Of a stretch of DNA of 64,000 nt, positions 18,427-28,685 are shown piece by piece. The translations under genes were made by a program, and so were the position numbers. Position 1 is the stretch's first letter. Each line of letters starts with the position of its first letter. The DNA lies in NCBI RefSeq assembly GCF_000317105.1, contig NC_019693.1, forward strand, positions 4,465,227 to 4,529,226, in the 5' to 3' direction. The notes under the pieces were generated by a model, which worked only from the letters and a program-made list of their open reading frames with translations, ran no database searches and had not been told where the DNA came from. The stretch is from Oscillatoria acuminata PCC 6304 (GTDB lineage: Bacteria; Cyanobacteriota; Cyanobacteriia; Cyanobacteriales; Laspinemataceae).

Positions 18427-19509
18427 ATGACCACAACTTTACAGCAGCGCGAAAGCGCTAATCTGTGGGACCGCTTCTGCGAATGGGTCGCTTCTACCGA
18501 AAACCGCCTTTATATCGGCTGGTTCGGCGTGTTGATGATCCCTACTCTCTTAAGCGCTACCGTTTGTTACATCATCGCCTTCATCGCTGCTCCTCCTGTG
18601 GACATTGATGGAATCCGCGAACCTGTTGCCGGTTCTCTGTTGTACGGAAACAACATCATCTCTGGTGCGGTTGTTCCTTCCTCTAACGCGATCGGTCTTC
18701 ACTTCTACCCCATTTGGGAAGCAGCCAGCTTGGATGAGTGGCTCTACAATGGTGGCCCTTACCAGCTTGTGATTTTCCACTTCCTCATTGGCATCTTCTG
18801 CTACATGGGTCGTGAGTGGGAACTCTCCTACCGCTTAGGAATGCGTCCTTGGATCTGCGTTGCTTACTCTGCACCTGTTGCAGCCGCTTCCGCAGTGTTC
18901 TTGATCTACCCGATCGGACAAGGTTCTTTCTCTGATGGTATGCCCTTGGGTATCTCTGGAACCTTCAACTTCATGTTGGTGTTCCAAGCTGAACACAACA
19001 TCCTGATGCACCCCTTCCATATGTTGGGTGTGGCCGGTGTGTTCGGTGGTTCCTTGTTCAGTGCCATGCACGGTTCTCTGGTTACCAGTTCTTTGGTTCG
19101 TGAAACCAGCGAAACCGAATCTCAAAACTACGGTTACAAATTCGGTCAAGAAGAAGAAACCTACAACATTGTTGCCGCTCACGGTTACTTTGGTCGTTTA
19201 ATCTTCCAATATGCTTCTTTCAACAACAGCCGTTCCTTGCACTTCTTCTTAGCTGCTTGGCCGGTTGTGGGTATCTGGTTCACCGCTTTGGGTGTGTCCA
19301 CGATGGCCTTTAACTTGAACGGATTTAACTTCAACCAGTCCATCATCGACTCGACAGGTCGTGTTGTGAATACCTGGGCTGATGTGATTAACCGGGCTAA
19401 CCTGGGTATGGAAGTGATGCACGAGCGTAATGCTCACAACTTCCCCCTTGATTTGGCTGCTGGCGAAGCAACTCCGGTTGCTTTGACTGCTCCTTCTATC
19501 AATGGTTAA
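18427..19509 (+). CDS. psbA: Photosystem II D1 protein, Glu130 form
   Basis: D1 reaction-centre subunit of photosystem II, 360 residues with five TM helices in the thylakoid membrane. It binds the P680 chlorophylls, pheophytin, QB and the Mn4CaO5 cluster. Visible ligands include Asp170, Glu189, His190, His198, and near the C-terminus the [13 protein letters not shown] segment ending in the mature Ala344. A 16-residue tail ([16 protein letters not shown]) follows for removal by CtpA. Residue 130 is Glu ([10 protein letters not shown]), the variant linked to high-light D1 copies in other cyanobacteria; the low-light form has Gln. Codon use is the biased, highly expressed kind (GGT, CGT, TTC, AAC). 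A terminator follows at once. Confidence 0.98.
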   Translation: MTTTLQQRESANLWDRFCEWVASTENRLYIGWFGVLMIPTLLSATVCYIIAFIAAPPVDIDGIREPVAGSLLYGNNIISGAVVPSSNAIGLHFYPIWEAASLDEWLYNGGPYQLVIFHFLIGIFCYMGREWELSYRLGMRPWICVAYSAPVAAASAVFLIYPIGQGSFSDGMPLGISGTFNFMLVFQAEHNILMHPFHMLGVAGVFGGSLFSAMHGSLVTSSLVRETSETESQNYGYKFGQEEETYNIVAAHGYFGRLIFQYASFNNSRSLHFFLAAWPVVGIWFTALGVSTMAFNLNGFNFNQSIIDSTGRVVNTWADVINRANLGMEVMHERNAHNFPLDLAAGEATPVALTAPSING

Positions 19510-19523
19510 TCTGAGAAAAGATT

Positions 19524-19560
19524 AAAAAAAGCGCCTCCAAATTGGGGGCGCTTTTTATTT
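19524..19560 (+). terminator. psbA intrinsic terminator
   Basis: The stem AAAAAGCGCC/GGCGCTTTTT with an 11-base loop and a T-rich tail starts 15 bp after the psbA stop codon. Confidence 0.85.
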
Positions 19561-19758
19561 GGGGATTTTTCCGATTGAGTATGAAGCCGAGTCTATCTTG
19601 ATGAGGGCCGACGGCATTCTCCCAAAGCGTTCCCGCCTTTCTCCCCTGGGTGAAGGAGGGAGCTTTGGAATGATGTAAGCCATCGCTGAGAGATCAAGTT
19701 GCTCTGGGGGGATGAATTCGGGAATCCAGGGGTTTTGGATAGCGGGTACTCAGGGAGG

Positions 19759-20730
19759 TTAGAGTTTCCGCAAACAGGGTAAGCGACGACGACGGCGATC
19801 GGGTCGGAATTCTAAACCGAAAGTTTGATAATCGGAGGCACTCAGTACCCGGAACCGATTTAATTTTACGGTGCGATCGCCATCGATGCTAGAAATAATC
19901 GATTCTGGATCACTGGCATCGCCGCCTAGTTTCTCAAATGCCTCTTTGACTGTGAGCCATTCGATCGTCCCCCGCTTGTTTTTTGTTGCCGTAGGGGTAG
20001 TAACCTCTGGAGTAGATTTAGCGCGAGTTCTCCGTTTGGTGGGAGCGGGTTCCTCTGCTGGAGGAGGAGGAGGAGCGATTGTTTTTGTTTTAGAGGTTTC
20101 TTTTGCGGCGGGGAGCTTTTTTTCGGCTTTAGCCTGACGCCGCCGTCCATTATTTGGAGTTTTGGTTGTGGTTTTGGTTGTGGTTTTGGTTTTAGACTGC
20201 TTAGAGGCCGGGGGTTCGGCGGGTTCTTTAGCGGCCCGGGTTTCAGCAGGTTTTTCCAAGGCCGGGGGTTCGTCCGGTTCTTTAGAAACCTTGCTGGTCT
20301 TGGTTTCCTTGACCGTACTGGTTCTTTTTTGGCCTTTGGTCGCAGTTTTGGGGGTACTAGGAGCCTCGACCGGGGTCGGAGGTTCAGAGGAACTTAATCC
20401 TTCTTCTAAGACGGTAATTCGTTTAGTTAGACTGGATAGAACATCCGAATCTAAGCGATCCATGACGCTAGAGATTTTTACCTCTAGGTCTTCGAGTCGT
20501 TTTAGGAGGGTGGTGTCGGGAGTTGTTGCCGGGGTTGCCGGGGTTGTAGGAGTTGTAGGAGTTGTAGGAGTTGTTGTCGTGGGGGTGGGTTGATCTGCCT
20601 CTCCGGAAAAGACTTGTTGGAGGGCTTTAACCACGACTTCGGTGCGGTTGGAACTGGTGGAGACAACAATCTCATCGATCGCCTCTAAGAGTTCTTCAGG
20701 TAGTCTTAAGGTAACTGGTTTGGTTGGCAT
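19759..20730 (-). CDS. Ribbon-helix-helix protein with long low-complexity linker
   Basis: A 323-residue protein. Residues 1-45 are a ribbon-helix-helix DNA-binding domain of the CopG/MetJ type (KPVTLRLPEELLEAIDEIV, then SNRTEVVVKALQQVF). A Thr-Pro tract follows, then a short coiled coil (LLKRLEDLEVKISSVMDRLD), a 130-residue Lys/Pro/Thr/Glu-rich disordered linker, and a conserved C-terminal module (GTIEWLTVKEAFEKLGGDASDP, ending in an Arg-rich tail). The basic linker may bind nucleic acid. RHH proteins act as dimers and often repress their own gene. Candidate operator repeats lie just upstream at 20735-20792. The function of the C-terminal module is unknown. Confidence 0.75.
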   Translation of the reverse strand: MPTKPVTLRLPEELLEAIDEIVVSTSSNRTEVVVKALQQVFSGEADQPTPTTTTPTTPTTPTTPATPATTPDTTLLKRLEDLEVKISSVMDRLDSDVLSSLTKRITVLEEGLSSSEPPTPVEAPSTPKTATKGQKRTSTVKETKTSKVSKEPDEPPALEKPAETRAAKEPAEPPASKQSKTKTTTKTTTKTPNNGRRRQAKAEKKLPAAKETSKTKTIAPPPPPAEEPAPTKRRTRAKSTPEVTTPTATKNKRGTIEWLTVKEAFEKLGGDASDPESIISSIDGDRTVKLNRFRVLSASDYQTFGLEFRPDRRRRRLPCLRKL

Positions 20731-20734
20731 TTTC

Positions 20735-20792
20735 TATAACGTCATACAGGGTTATCCCATCCTATAGCGTCTTGGGGACGTCATACAGGGTT
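20735..20792. promoter_or_regulatory. Candidate RHH operator: direct repeats
   Basis: ACGTCATACAGGGTT occurs twice without change, at 20739-20753 and 20778-20792, 39 bp apart. A related TATARCGTC half occurs at 20735-20743 and 20764-20772. The repeats begin 5 bp before the start codon of the RHH gene, where an autoregulatory site would be expected. Confidence 0.6.
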
Positions 20793-23197
20793 GATTTGGG
20801 ATTTATAGATCGAAAATACATCGAATCGCGTCCACTTTTAGCAACGAATATTACTAGAAGGGTTAGAGCGCGTTTACGAATGTGATCAAAGATGGCGGGG
20901 AGTTGGTAGCCGATCGCGCTGGTAGACGGACGTTCTCCCTAGGGAGTGCGCCGTTCATTTAACCGTTATAACACGACTAGAAAACAGTTTCCTACTTAAA
21001 AGTCTAGTTCTGTGATTGGCACGATCGCTCTGGCGTTGGAGACGTCAGGTCGAAAAATCCGGTTGCAAAGCACTTTGCGAACCCTACTCCAATATTTTTC
21101 TCCGTAAGACCGCCTGTCTTGCGAGATCAATTGGAATGATCGTGATTAAGCCGGTTGTCGCTACTGTCGTATTAACAGGGCGCTGCATCACCAATCCCGT
21201 TTTTTATTGTAAAGTCAAGCTGTTGATTTCGTCAAAAATTTTTGTTTTTTGATCAGCCGATCGCCAGGGGAGTCTGATCGCCCGGTTACTCCCTCCAGCT
21301 ACCTCTCGGAGTTGATTTGAAACAAAGGAGACTGTTATTAAAAGGAATAAATAACAGGAGTGGCTGGTTAATTGCACAGAATGCAGGGGTTCGCTTTTCT
21401 TGATCCGGCGCTCAATCCTTACCCCCAAGGATGCCGGTAGAGTTTTCCAGACCTGAGACAAGCCATCCAGTTTCTGCATGAGATGGGTAGGGAATCAGCA
21501 AAGATTTTTGAAAGAAACCCGGTTGATCTTCCCCCTGCTGTACCAACGCTCTAAACTGAGGCGATCGCCTGATGAACCGTGGCTGTACCTCTGGCCAAAT
21601 ACTTTAGGTTGGATCAAATAGATGGGTCACAAATCCCTGGGTGCAGGCCGTCCTTGACTCTAATTTATACCAATTTGGGTTTAACCGGATTCGATTCCTG
21701 GACTAAAACTTAGGGGCGATCGCCTCAATAAAATGTTTCCCTTACCCCCTAAAATAGGAGCAGGATTCCCTCGATTACCCAGTCGGGCTTAAACCCATCC
21801 AACAGCGGGTCAATCCCATCGGGAGTGGCCCAACTGCCAAGGGCGATCGGCCCATTCCACCGAGGCTAGGATGGGTCTTCAATCCGATTCTATGGCAATG
21901 GTAGGAGTCAGAGCACTCCGGTGAACATTCTCCACTCAAATCTGTTCAAACCCCCCTAGTATTTGTACCGTAGGTCCCCCCTCCTTCCCCTGTCCTTCCC
22001 CTAATCGAGTTGACTCTTCAAGGGATAGCTACCCTGTGCCCCGAGGGAAAAGTCCGCTCAGATTAGGGTGCAATTCCTGGAGATTTGATATCAGGAATTT
22101 CCCCCGGAGGCAATCTGTACCGAGATCAAAGATGCAGGGAGTTGACAGTTGCCTCATGAGCTCATAGTTATGACCTCTGGGAACGCCAACCTCTACAATA
22201 TTCCCATTGTTCCGTCTGAGGACAAGGCTATGCCTTGTGCATCCGGGAAAAATTGGAGAAAATTTTTCTGAAAAACCCGAAACGGGAAGCTGATGAGATC
22301 GCCGACTCTCATCAAGTCTTAACACGGGGTAATAACTGCCGAGACGCTCAAAACTATCCAAGCACCAGAGGTGCAGATTATTGTAATATTTCGCAATATT
22401 GATGACAATTGGGCAGTGGATAAATGGAGTTTGAGATCGGAAACTGGTAGGGGTGAAGTGGCGATCGCTGACGATCACAAAGACTCTCCTTTGGGGTAAA
22501 CTCCACTGTTTGAAGGATGGAAAGGGCCACTCGCATCTCACACCGGGGGAATGGTACACCGAGCAAAACCCGCAGAAATCCCCAGGTATTGCTCACCCCT
22601 GATCTTTTCTTGATCTTTTCTTGATCTTTCCCTGATCTTTCCCTGATCTTTATACAGGGTTGGGATTCATCAAGGATAGAACACCGCTAAACCCCTCAGT
22701 TACTTGGCTGGTCGGGGAAATACATCGCTGCCAACTTCCGGCCAAGGTGTGGGGAAATATAGACACTCAAAAGCCGGTGACCCGCTTTGCAATTGCATCC
22801 AGGTGAGGCAGTGAAATCCCTCCTAACTCAGAAGGGCGTGACCGGATGGCAAGAAATACTTAGGTGTTCCTAGAACTCTAGCCGACGGACCCGAAATTGA
22901 GTTTAAGACGGGGGTGAACCGTTCCCACTTTGCCAGAGATCGCCCCTAATTCCTTCCCTCCTGCCAACTCTCGGTTTAGACTAAGGTAGAAGTGACCTTA
23001 AACCTAAAATTGAATTAGGCAACTGCATCGCCAAGCATCCCCCCACCATCTCGCCTCGAAGCAATTCAGTATTTTTTCTGGGCCAAAAAATAAAGAAACT
23101 ATTAAAATCACCAACAGCATAGTAACTTTCCCCGGGAAAGGTTGAATCTTAGAATTGTGGACTCCAGGATTTAAAGTCGAAAAAAAAGGTATATCAA
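20793..23197. other. 2.4-kb gene desert
   Basis: I find no supported protein gene or RNA here. The longest open frame (22029-22559, minus) has a composition rich in His, Arg, Ser and Leu, no recognisable motif and no good ribosome binding site. A short tandem array of TGATCTTTTCT-like units lies at 22599-22651. A partial AGAAACCCGGTT palindrome lies near 21513. The stretch is unusual for its length, and a decayed gene or an unrecognised RNA cannot be excluded. Confidence 0.45.
22599..22651. repeat. Tandem 11-bp repeat (TGATCTTT units)
   Basis: Five successive units of the form CTTGATCTTTT or CCTGATCTTTC with a period of about 11 bp. They lie in the long spacer upstream of the hybrid kinase gene. 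The period matches one helical turn, so they would present the same face of the DNA. Confidence 0.8.
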
Positions 23198-26100
23198 ATG
23201 GTCATTCCCGTAGAACCCAACCCATTCTCATCCCCAGGAACTCGCAAATTGACTCCGATTGAATCCGTAGACTCTCGTCAACCCATCAAAGAAACTCGCA
23301 ATTCAGGGATTGTGTTGGAACTGCTAGATCTCGCCTGGAATTACGACGATGACACCATTCCTTTAAACTTTGAGGAGAAAAATGGTGCTACACCCGTACA
23401 AAATCAGGGAGGTCATTCTCAAGGAGAGTCTAAACCTGTTCGGGTTGAGGTGAGTTTTCGACTGGATTCGGACCACTGGAAAGACTTGATGCAATCAATG
23501 GCGATCGCCATTGAAGAAAAACAATCCTGGCAATGGTCAGGTCACCCAATGGCTGCGAATCCCTCAACCCTACAGAGGGAGTCCGGGGAAGCTGCCAGGG
23601 TGAAGGGTTCTGCTCATCCCAGGACCGGAACCTCCCAAAGTCAGTCTCCTGATGGATGCAACCGGAACTCTAACCTGGAAGCGGATCATCCCAGTTCTTG
23701 TTCATCCTCCCTGTGGGCGTTGGTGGAGATTCAAGAACAGTTACTGATGGCTGTAACACCAGATTTCAACCGGGAAACTCAGCTCTATGAAGAGATTTTA
23801 CAACAACTGGCACAGGTGTCTGGGGCGATAGGGGCCTACTTCTGGGAAACTAAGGAGGTCGGGAATGGAGAGGGGACTTGCTTACGATCGCAGTGGTATG
23901 CGGGGGACTTCCCCAGGGAAGGGACGGTCCCGAATTTACCGGATTTAGAACAGATAATCGCCTCGGAGGGACAACCGATTTCCCTAAAAGTGGCTCAACT
24001 GCCGAAATCAGACCGCTGTTTTTTTAGCGATCGCGCGATCGCCTCGATTCTGATGATTCCTGCCATGACTGAGGAGGGTTGTCTGGGATGGATGGGGTTT
24101 GAGCATTCCCAGGCGAACCCCGTCAGTCTGGGAGAAATTCCTGTATTGCAAACTGCCGGACGGGCGATCGCCGCTTATCGACGACAGTCTAAGGGCGATA
24201 TTCAAGGGAGTGGGTTATCCCCGGAACCCGGGGATACAATGGCCCTGCTAGACCCCGAGGGAACCCTTCTGGAGATTCTAACCCCTGGGGAGAAAGTCGG
24301 TGGAGATTCACAAATGGCACAGGAAGTGGGTCTTCCCTTTTGGAACAGCCGATGGTGGACTCCGGGAGAATCCCAGAGAAAATCCCCTCCAGAACAGGAT
24401 ACACAAGGGCAATTAAAGCAAGCGATCGCTACAGCCGCTGGGGGGGAGTTCGTTCGCAGTTGCCTTCATTTCAAAGGTCGCCATGGCAGGGGTGAGGGGG
24501 TTAATTTTTGGCTCAAACCTGTTTTTGATCGCCATCATCAAGTCGTATTATTGATTTGGAAAGGACAAAGAGCGATCGCACCGGACCGGGTTCAGGCATC
24601 CTCAGAACTGGAGAGTCTGACATCGGATCCAAATCCTCGGGATTGTCCAGGAATGCAACCGATTCCATTACAACCCTCAATGTTATTAACCGTCGAACTG
24701 AGACAATCGCGGTCCTGCATCCGCAAATCTCATCCGACATCCGCTGATCGGGACACCTCAACCGGATTGTTCCTCAAACATCCCAACCACCCGAAGCGCG
24801 TTCGGGTGAGGATTCCCACTCAAACTTTAGGAAATCGGGTTCGGAAGGCGATCGCCCAAGCATCTTGGCTGGAGTGGGGGGTAAATGAAGCATCCGATGC
24901 CATTGCCATCACCGACCTCAACGGGATTCTCACTTATCAAAATAGAGCATTTCAGGAACAATTTGGATATAGTTGTGATGAACTCAATGCCGCCGGAGGG
25001 ATTTGCCAACTGTACAGCACGCCCGAACTGGACCGCGAAATTTGCCAAAGTTTGCGCCGTGGGTATATTTGGTTTTCCGAAGTCTTGTTACAAAAAAAAG
25101 ACCGAACTAGCAAGAGGGCCTGTTTGCGATCTCATGCCATTCCCGATCAAACTGGCGCAGTTGTGGGGATTTTTAGTATTTATACCAATATTGTAGAGGT
25201 TACGCTCCCTGATGGCGAAGGAGAACCCGCTTCGTCATGTGATCAGGAAAATCATAAATGCCTCAATCGCCTTCAGGAAAGTAATCGACGATTGCAATTA
25301 GCTCTTGAAGGCAGCAATTTGGAATTATGGGATTGGAATCTGGAGACGGGAGATTTGTTTATCGGGAAAAAATGGAGAGCGATCGCCGATTGGAGCTCCG
25401 ATGAAACCCTGAATCCGGTCCAATCCTGGCGCAGACTGATTCATCCGGAGGATTTACCCCGGGCGATCGCCGCCTGGAACCACCATCTCAACGGCGGTAC
25501 TCCGGTTTTTGAAATTGAATACCGGATTCGCACTAAAAGCGGGGAATGGCAATGGATTTTGGACCGGGGTAAGGTGGTAGAACGGGATCAGCAGGGCCAA
25601 ATTCGCCGGATATTAGGGACTCACAAAAATATCACTCACCGCAAACAGTACCAAGAAGCCCTCGAAAAGGAACGCCTGCAATTGCGAGAAATCATCAATC
25701 GCGCACCTGTAGCAATGGCCATGTTTGATCACAATCTACGTTATATTGCCCATTCTCAAAAGTGGTTCAGTGATTACGGGGGCGACCTTTCGGGCCCAAA
25801 TCCTTCCTGGATCGGATGTCACTTTTTTGCAGTCATGCCGGATCTGTTTGAACGCTGGCATCCCCTGTTAGATCGGGTTCTCGCCGGAGAAACCATTTCT
25901 TCCGGGGAAGATTGCTGGGAAAGGGCTGACGGATCTAAACTCTATCAGCGTTGGGCGATTCAGCCCTGGTACAGTCCCACTGGGGAAGTTGGAGGAATTG
26001 CCATTGTCACCGATAATATTAATGAACTGGTAGAAGCTCGGGAAACTGCCCTAGAAGCAGCCCGAATCAAATCCCAATTTCTGGCCAACATGAGTCATGA

Positions 26101-28240
26101 AATTCGGACCCCTATGAATGGGGTGTTAGGCATGACGGGTTTATTATTGCAAACCTCGCTTTCTAATCAGCAACGGGATTGTGCTGAAACCATCCGCATC
26201 AGTGGCGAACATTTATTGCGGGTTATTAATGATATTTTGGACTTTTCTAAGCTGGAAGCCGGAGAAATGAATCTTGAATCTTTAGATTTTCAACTGTCAA
26301 CTTGTATTGAAGAAGTCGTGGATTTATTAGCGGCTCCAGCTCATCAGAAGGGTTTAGAATTGGCTGTCTGGATTGATCCGAAGGTCCCGCAACACTTAAT
26401 CGGAGATCCAGCCCGCCTCCGTCAGATTCTGTTGAATTTGATTAACAATGGGATTAAATTTACTCACCGGGGGGAGGTGGTTGTTCAGGTCAATCAGTCG
26501 ATGAAGCCCGAATCCCTAGATGCGAAAGGGCAAGAAGTCTGGCTGCGGTTTACGGTGCAAGATACGGGGATTGGCATTCCGAAAGAGCGCCAAAACAAAC
26601 TGTTTCAATCTTTTTCTCAAGTGGATACTTCCACAACCCGACGCTATGGGGGGACCGGGTTGGGATTGGCGATTTGTAAACAATTGGTGGAACTGATGGG
26701 GGGAGAAATCGGGGTGGAAAGTTACCCCGATCGCGGCTCTAATTTTTGGTTTGAACTCAAGTTTCGCAAACAAGGGACTCGGGTATCCGGTTCGATTCCC
26801 CGTTGTGCTCTGCCGATCGCCTTAACGGAAGTTAAGGTATTAGTGGCTCACCCGAGTGCCGCGACTCGTCAATCGTTACGATATCTTGCGGCGGATTGGG
26901 GAATTGGTCTTGATGAAGTAGAAAATTATAGCAGTTTGTGCCAGACTTTGCAAGCAGCGGCTACTGCCGGACAACCCTATCAAGTGGCGATCGTTGACCT
27001 GCATTTGCTCTTAGGACTTGAGGACGATCGCCAAGAGCATGGAGACTGTCAAGAGGATTGTAAAAATTGTACAGATTGTACTCTCAGTGATGAGCCTGAT
27101 CCCTCTATGGTCGAAGAATTTATCCAAAAATTATCCCCGTTTACCCCAGAAACTTCCCTATTTTTGATGACCACACTCCAATATCGCGATCGCGCCTTGG
27201 CACTAGTCCAATGCTCACAACAGCGAGGGTTGAGTTTTGTGGAAGGACATCTGGTCAAACCCGTGCGCTCATCCCAACTGTTGAATAGTCTGATGACTGT
27301 GGTCCTGCGCCCGCAAACCCGGTCCGGCGATCGCACCGTCTCGGACTCCCCCCAAAATCCAGTGCCATCCCCGATTCATTCCCCGGTCAAGATTTTAGTC
27401 GCTGAAGACCACCCGATTAATCAACAGGTGATTCTCCAACAATTAGAGGCATTAGGCTATCAAGGAGAATGTGTGGGAAATGGTGTCGAGGCGATCGCCC
27501 GCCTCGGCCAAAAGCACTACGATATTGTCTTGATGGACTGTCAGATGCCCGGATTAGATGGCTATCAAACCACCCAAGAAATCCGCAAACGAGAAGCAAC
27601 TGGGTCACTTTGTCAGTCTACCGAGAGCGATTCCCCGGACCACTCCCCTCCTCACAAAACCGTTGTCATTGCTCTCACGGCTCATGCCATGTCTGCGGAA
27701 CGGGAGAAGTGTCTCGCTGCCGGGATGGATGACTATCTGAGCAAACCCGTCCATCTGGATCACTTGAGTGCGCTTTTAGAACGGTGGATTGCTCGACCCC
27801 ATCAGCCGATCAACAACTTGAACCAACCCCCAGAACCGGATTCCGCGACTCCAGATCTGCCTGTTGATCTTGCCGAGGCGATCGTCTCGGACTCTCCATC
27901 CCCGCTCAACCTAGACCGTCTGGAACAAGTCTCTCGCGGCAAACCCGCATTGCAGCGCCGCTTATTAGAGGCATTTGCCCACACCGCCACTACGGATACT
28001 CAGGCGATCGCCTCCGCCATTCAAGCCAATGATTGTGTTAAGGTTGACCGGGTATCCCATCGCCTGAAAGGATCCAGTGCCAATGTAGGAGCGCAAGCTA
28101 TGTCAGCCCTGGCTGAACAGTTAGGCACCCTCGCTCGGGAAAATCGCTTATCTGAAGCGGACTCAGCTTTATCTAGCTTACAAGCTCAATTACAAAGCGT
28201 TCGCGAGTTTATTGACACTCATTTACCCGAGTTACTTTAA
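23198..28240 (+). CDS. Hybrid sensor histidine kinase/response regulator with PAS, two receivers and Hpt
   Basis: A 1680-residue multistep phosphorelay protein. Order: variable N-terminus to about 170; GAF-like domain about 170-330; a poorly conserved 330-550 region; PAS about 557-680 (DAIAITDLNGILTYQNRAF); PAS/PAC about 695-825; a third PAS about 829-950; HisKA with phosphorylated His967 (MSHEIRTPMNGV); HATPase with DTGIGIP and GGTGLGL; a degenerate receiver; a canonical receiver with Asp1447 (LMDCQMPGLDG); and an Hpt domain with His1621 (SHRLKGSSANVG). It is a complete BarA/ArcB-like relay in one chain. The first receiver has AHPS where the acidic pair should be, so it is probably not phosphorylated. 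No TM helix is evident, so the protein is likely cytosolic. The signal is unknown. Confidence 0.93.
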   Translation: MVIPVEPNPFSSPGTRKLTPIESVDSRQPIKETRNSGIVLELLDLAWNYDDDTIPLNFEEKNGATPVQNQGGHSQGESKPVRVEVSFRLDSDHWKDLMQSMAIAIEEKQSWQWSGHPMAANPSTLQRESGEAARVKGSAHPRTGTSQSQSPDGCNRNSNLEADHPSSCSSSLWALVEIQEQLLMAVTPDFNRETQLYEEILQQLAQVSGAIGAYFWETKEVGNGEGTCLRSQWYAGDFPREGTVPNLPDLEQIIASEGQPISLKVAQLPKSDRCFFSDRAIASILMIPAMTEEGCLGWMGFEHSQANPVSLGEIPVLQTAGRAIAAYRRQSKGDIQGSGLSPEPGDTMALLDPEGTLLEILTPGEKVGGDSQMAQEVGLPFWNSRWWTPGESQRKSPPEQDTQGQLKQAIATAAGGEFVRSCLHFKGRHGRGEGVNFWLKPVFDRHHQVVLLIWKGQRAIAPDRVQASSELESLTSDPNPRDCPGMQPIPLQPSMLLTVELRQSRSCIRKSHPTSADRDTSTGLFLKHPNHPKRVRVRIPTQTLGNRVRKAIAQASWLEWGVNEASDAIAITDLNGILTYQNRAFQEQFGYSCDELNAAGGICQLYSTPELDREICQSLRRGYIWFSEVLLQKKDRTSKRACLRSHAIPDQTGAVVGIFSIYTNIVEVTLPDGEGEPASSCDQENHKCLNRLQESNRRLQLALEGSNLELWDWNLETGDLFIGKKWRAIADWSSDETLNPVQSWRRLIHPEDLPRAIAAWNHHLNGGTPVFEIEYRIRTKSGEWQWILDRGKVVERDQQGQIRRILGTHKNITHRKQYQEALEKERLQLREIINRAPVAMAMFDHNLRYIAHSQKWFSDYGGDLSGPNPSWIGCHFFAVMPDLFERWHPLLDRVLAGETISSGEDCWERADGSKLYQRWAIQPWYSPTGEVGGIAIVTDNINELVEARETALEAARIKSQFLANMSHEIRTPMNGVLGMTGLLLQTSLSNQQRDCAETIRISGEHLLRVINDILDFSKLEAGEMNLESLDFQLSTCIEEVVDLLAAPAHQKGLELAVWIDPKVPQHLIGDPARLRQILLNLINNGIKFTHRGEVVVQVNQSMKPESLDAKGQEVWLRFTVQDTGIGIPKERQNKLFQSFSQVDTSTTRRYGGTGLGLAICKQLVELMGGEIGVESYPDRGSNFWFELKFRKQGTRVSGSIPRCALPIALTEVKVLVAHPSAATRQSLRYLAADWGIGLDEVENYSSLCQTLQAAATAGQPYQVAIVDLHLLLGLEDDRQEHGDCQEDCKNCTDCTLSDEPDPSMVEEFIQKLSPFTPETSLFLMTTLQYRDRALALVQCSQQRGLSFVEGHLVKPVRSSQLLNSLMTVVLRPQTRSGDRTVSDSPQNPVPSPIHSPVKILVAEDHPINQQVILQQLEALGYQGECVGNGVEAIARLGQKHYDIVLMDCQMPGLDGYQTTQEIRKREATGSLCQSTESDSPDHSPPHKTVVIALTAHAMSAEREKCLAAGMDDYLSKPVHLDHLSALLERWIARPHQPINNLNQPPEPDSATPDLPVDLAEAIVSDSPSPLNLDRLEQVSRGKPALQRRLLEAFAHTATTDTQAIASAIQANDCVKVDRVSHRLKGSSANVGAQAMSALAEQLGTLARENRLSEADSALSSLQAQLQSVREFIDTHLPELL

Positions 28241-28397
28241 ATCCCCTGGTGAAACCCTTACTCAAACCCCTGCGGTTTTCTAACCCAAGTTGAGTTAAGA
28301 GTAAGCCCCTCTGATTCAGAGGGGTTTGCAGGGATAACCTGCCCATTTTAGGACCCGAAACCTGGTTTCTAGTCCTGAAAGACCCGCTAGGAAACTA

Positions 28398-28632
28398 GGG
28401 AGCCTCTCAATTTTGAAAAGAGACCTAACCCCCCAGCCCCCTTCCCTCAGAGGGAAGGGGGAGAAAGAGATTTATTTCCCCTGTACAGCATTAAAAAAAA
28501 GAGACCTAACCCCCCAGCCCCCTTCCCTAAGAGGGAAGGGGGAGAAAGACGTCAATTCCCCCCTCCCCTTGTAGGGGAGGGGGGCAGGGGGGAGAGGTCC
28601 GACTGGTTTTTAGGCAACATTGAGATGCTCCC
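28398..28632. mobile_element. MITE-like element, GGGAGCNTCTCAAT ends (copy 1)
   Basis: Inverted ends GGGAGCCTCTCAAT and ATTGAGATGCTCCC enclose two tandem copies of a GAGACCTAACCCCCCAGCCC module followed by the CCTTCCCTNAGAGGGAAGG palindrome. The same ends bound 57342-57449. The element fills much of the spacer 28241-28795, which holds no gene. A GAAACCTGGTTTC palindrome sits at 28357-28370. Confidence 0.7.
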
Positions 28633-28685
28633 AGAAATTAGAGGTTTGGGAAACCTACCCAGATTCTCAACGGGAGGACCGATAC

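Noticed and set aside
20521-20590. CRISPR-like short repeats near 20.5 kb
   Set aside because: These GTTGTAGGAGTTGTAGGAG units are in-frame Thr/Pro codons of the RHH linker, with no spacers. No CRISPR array was seen anywhere in the window.
22038-22070. GAGGGAAAAGTCCGCTC resembling the RNase P RNA core GAGGAAAGTCCGGGCTC
   Set aside because: The rest of the RNase P core (the ACAGAA and distal P4 partner) is not found at the right distance, so it is a chance resemblance.
22029-22559. 176-codon minus-strand open frame in the gene desert
   Set aside because: Its composition, lack of secondary-structure pattern, lack of a ribosome binding site and lack of any recognisable motif argue against a gene. 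It is left open as part of the desert.
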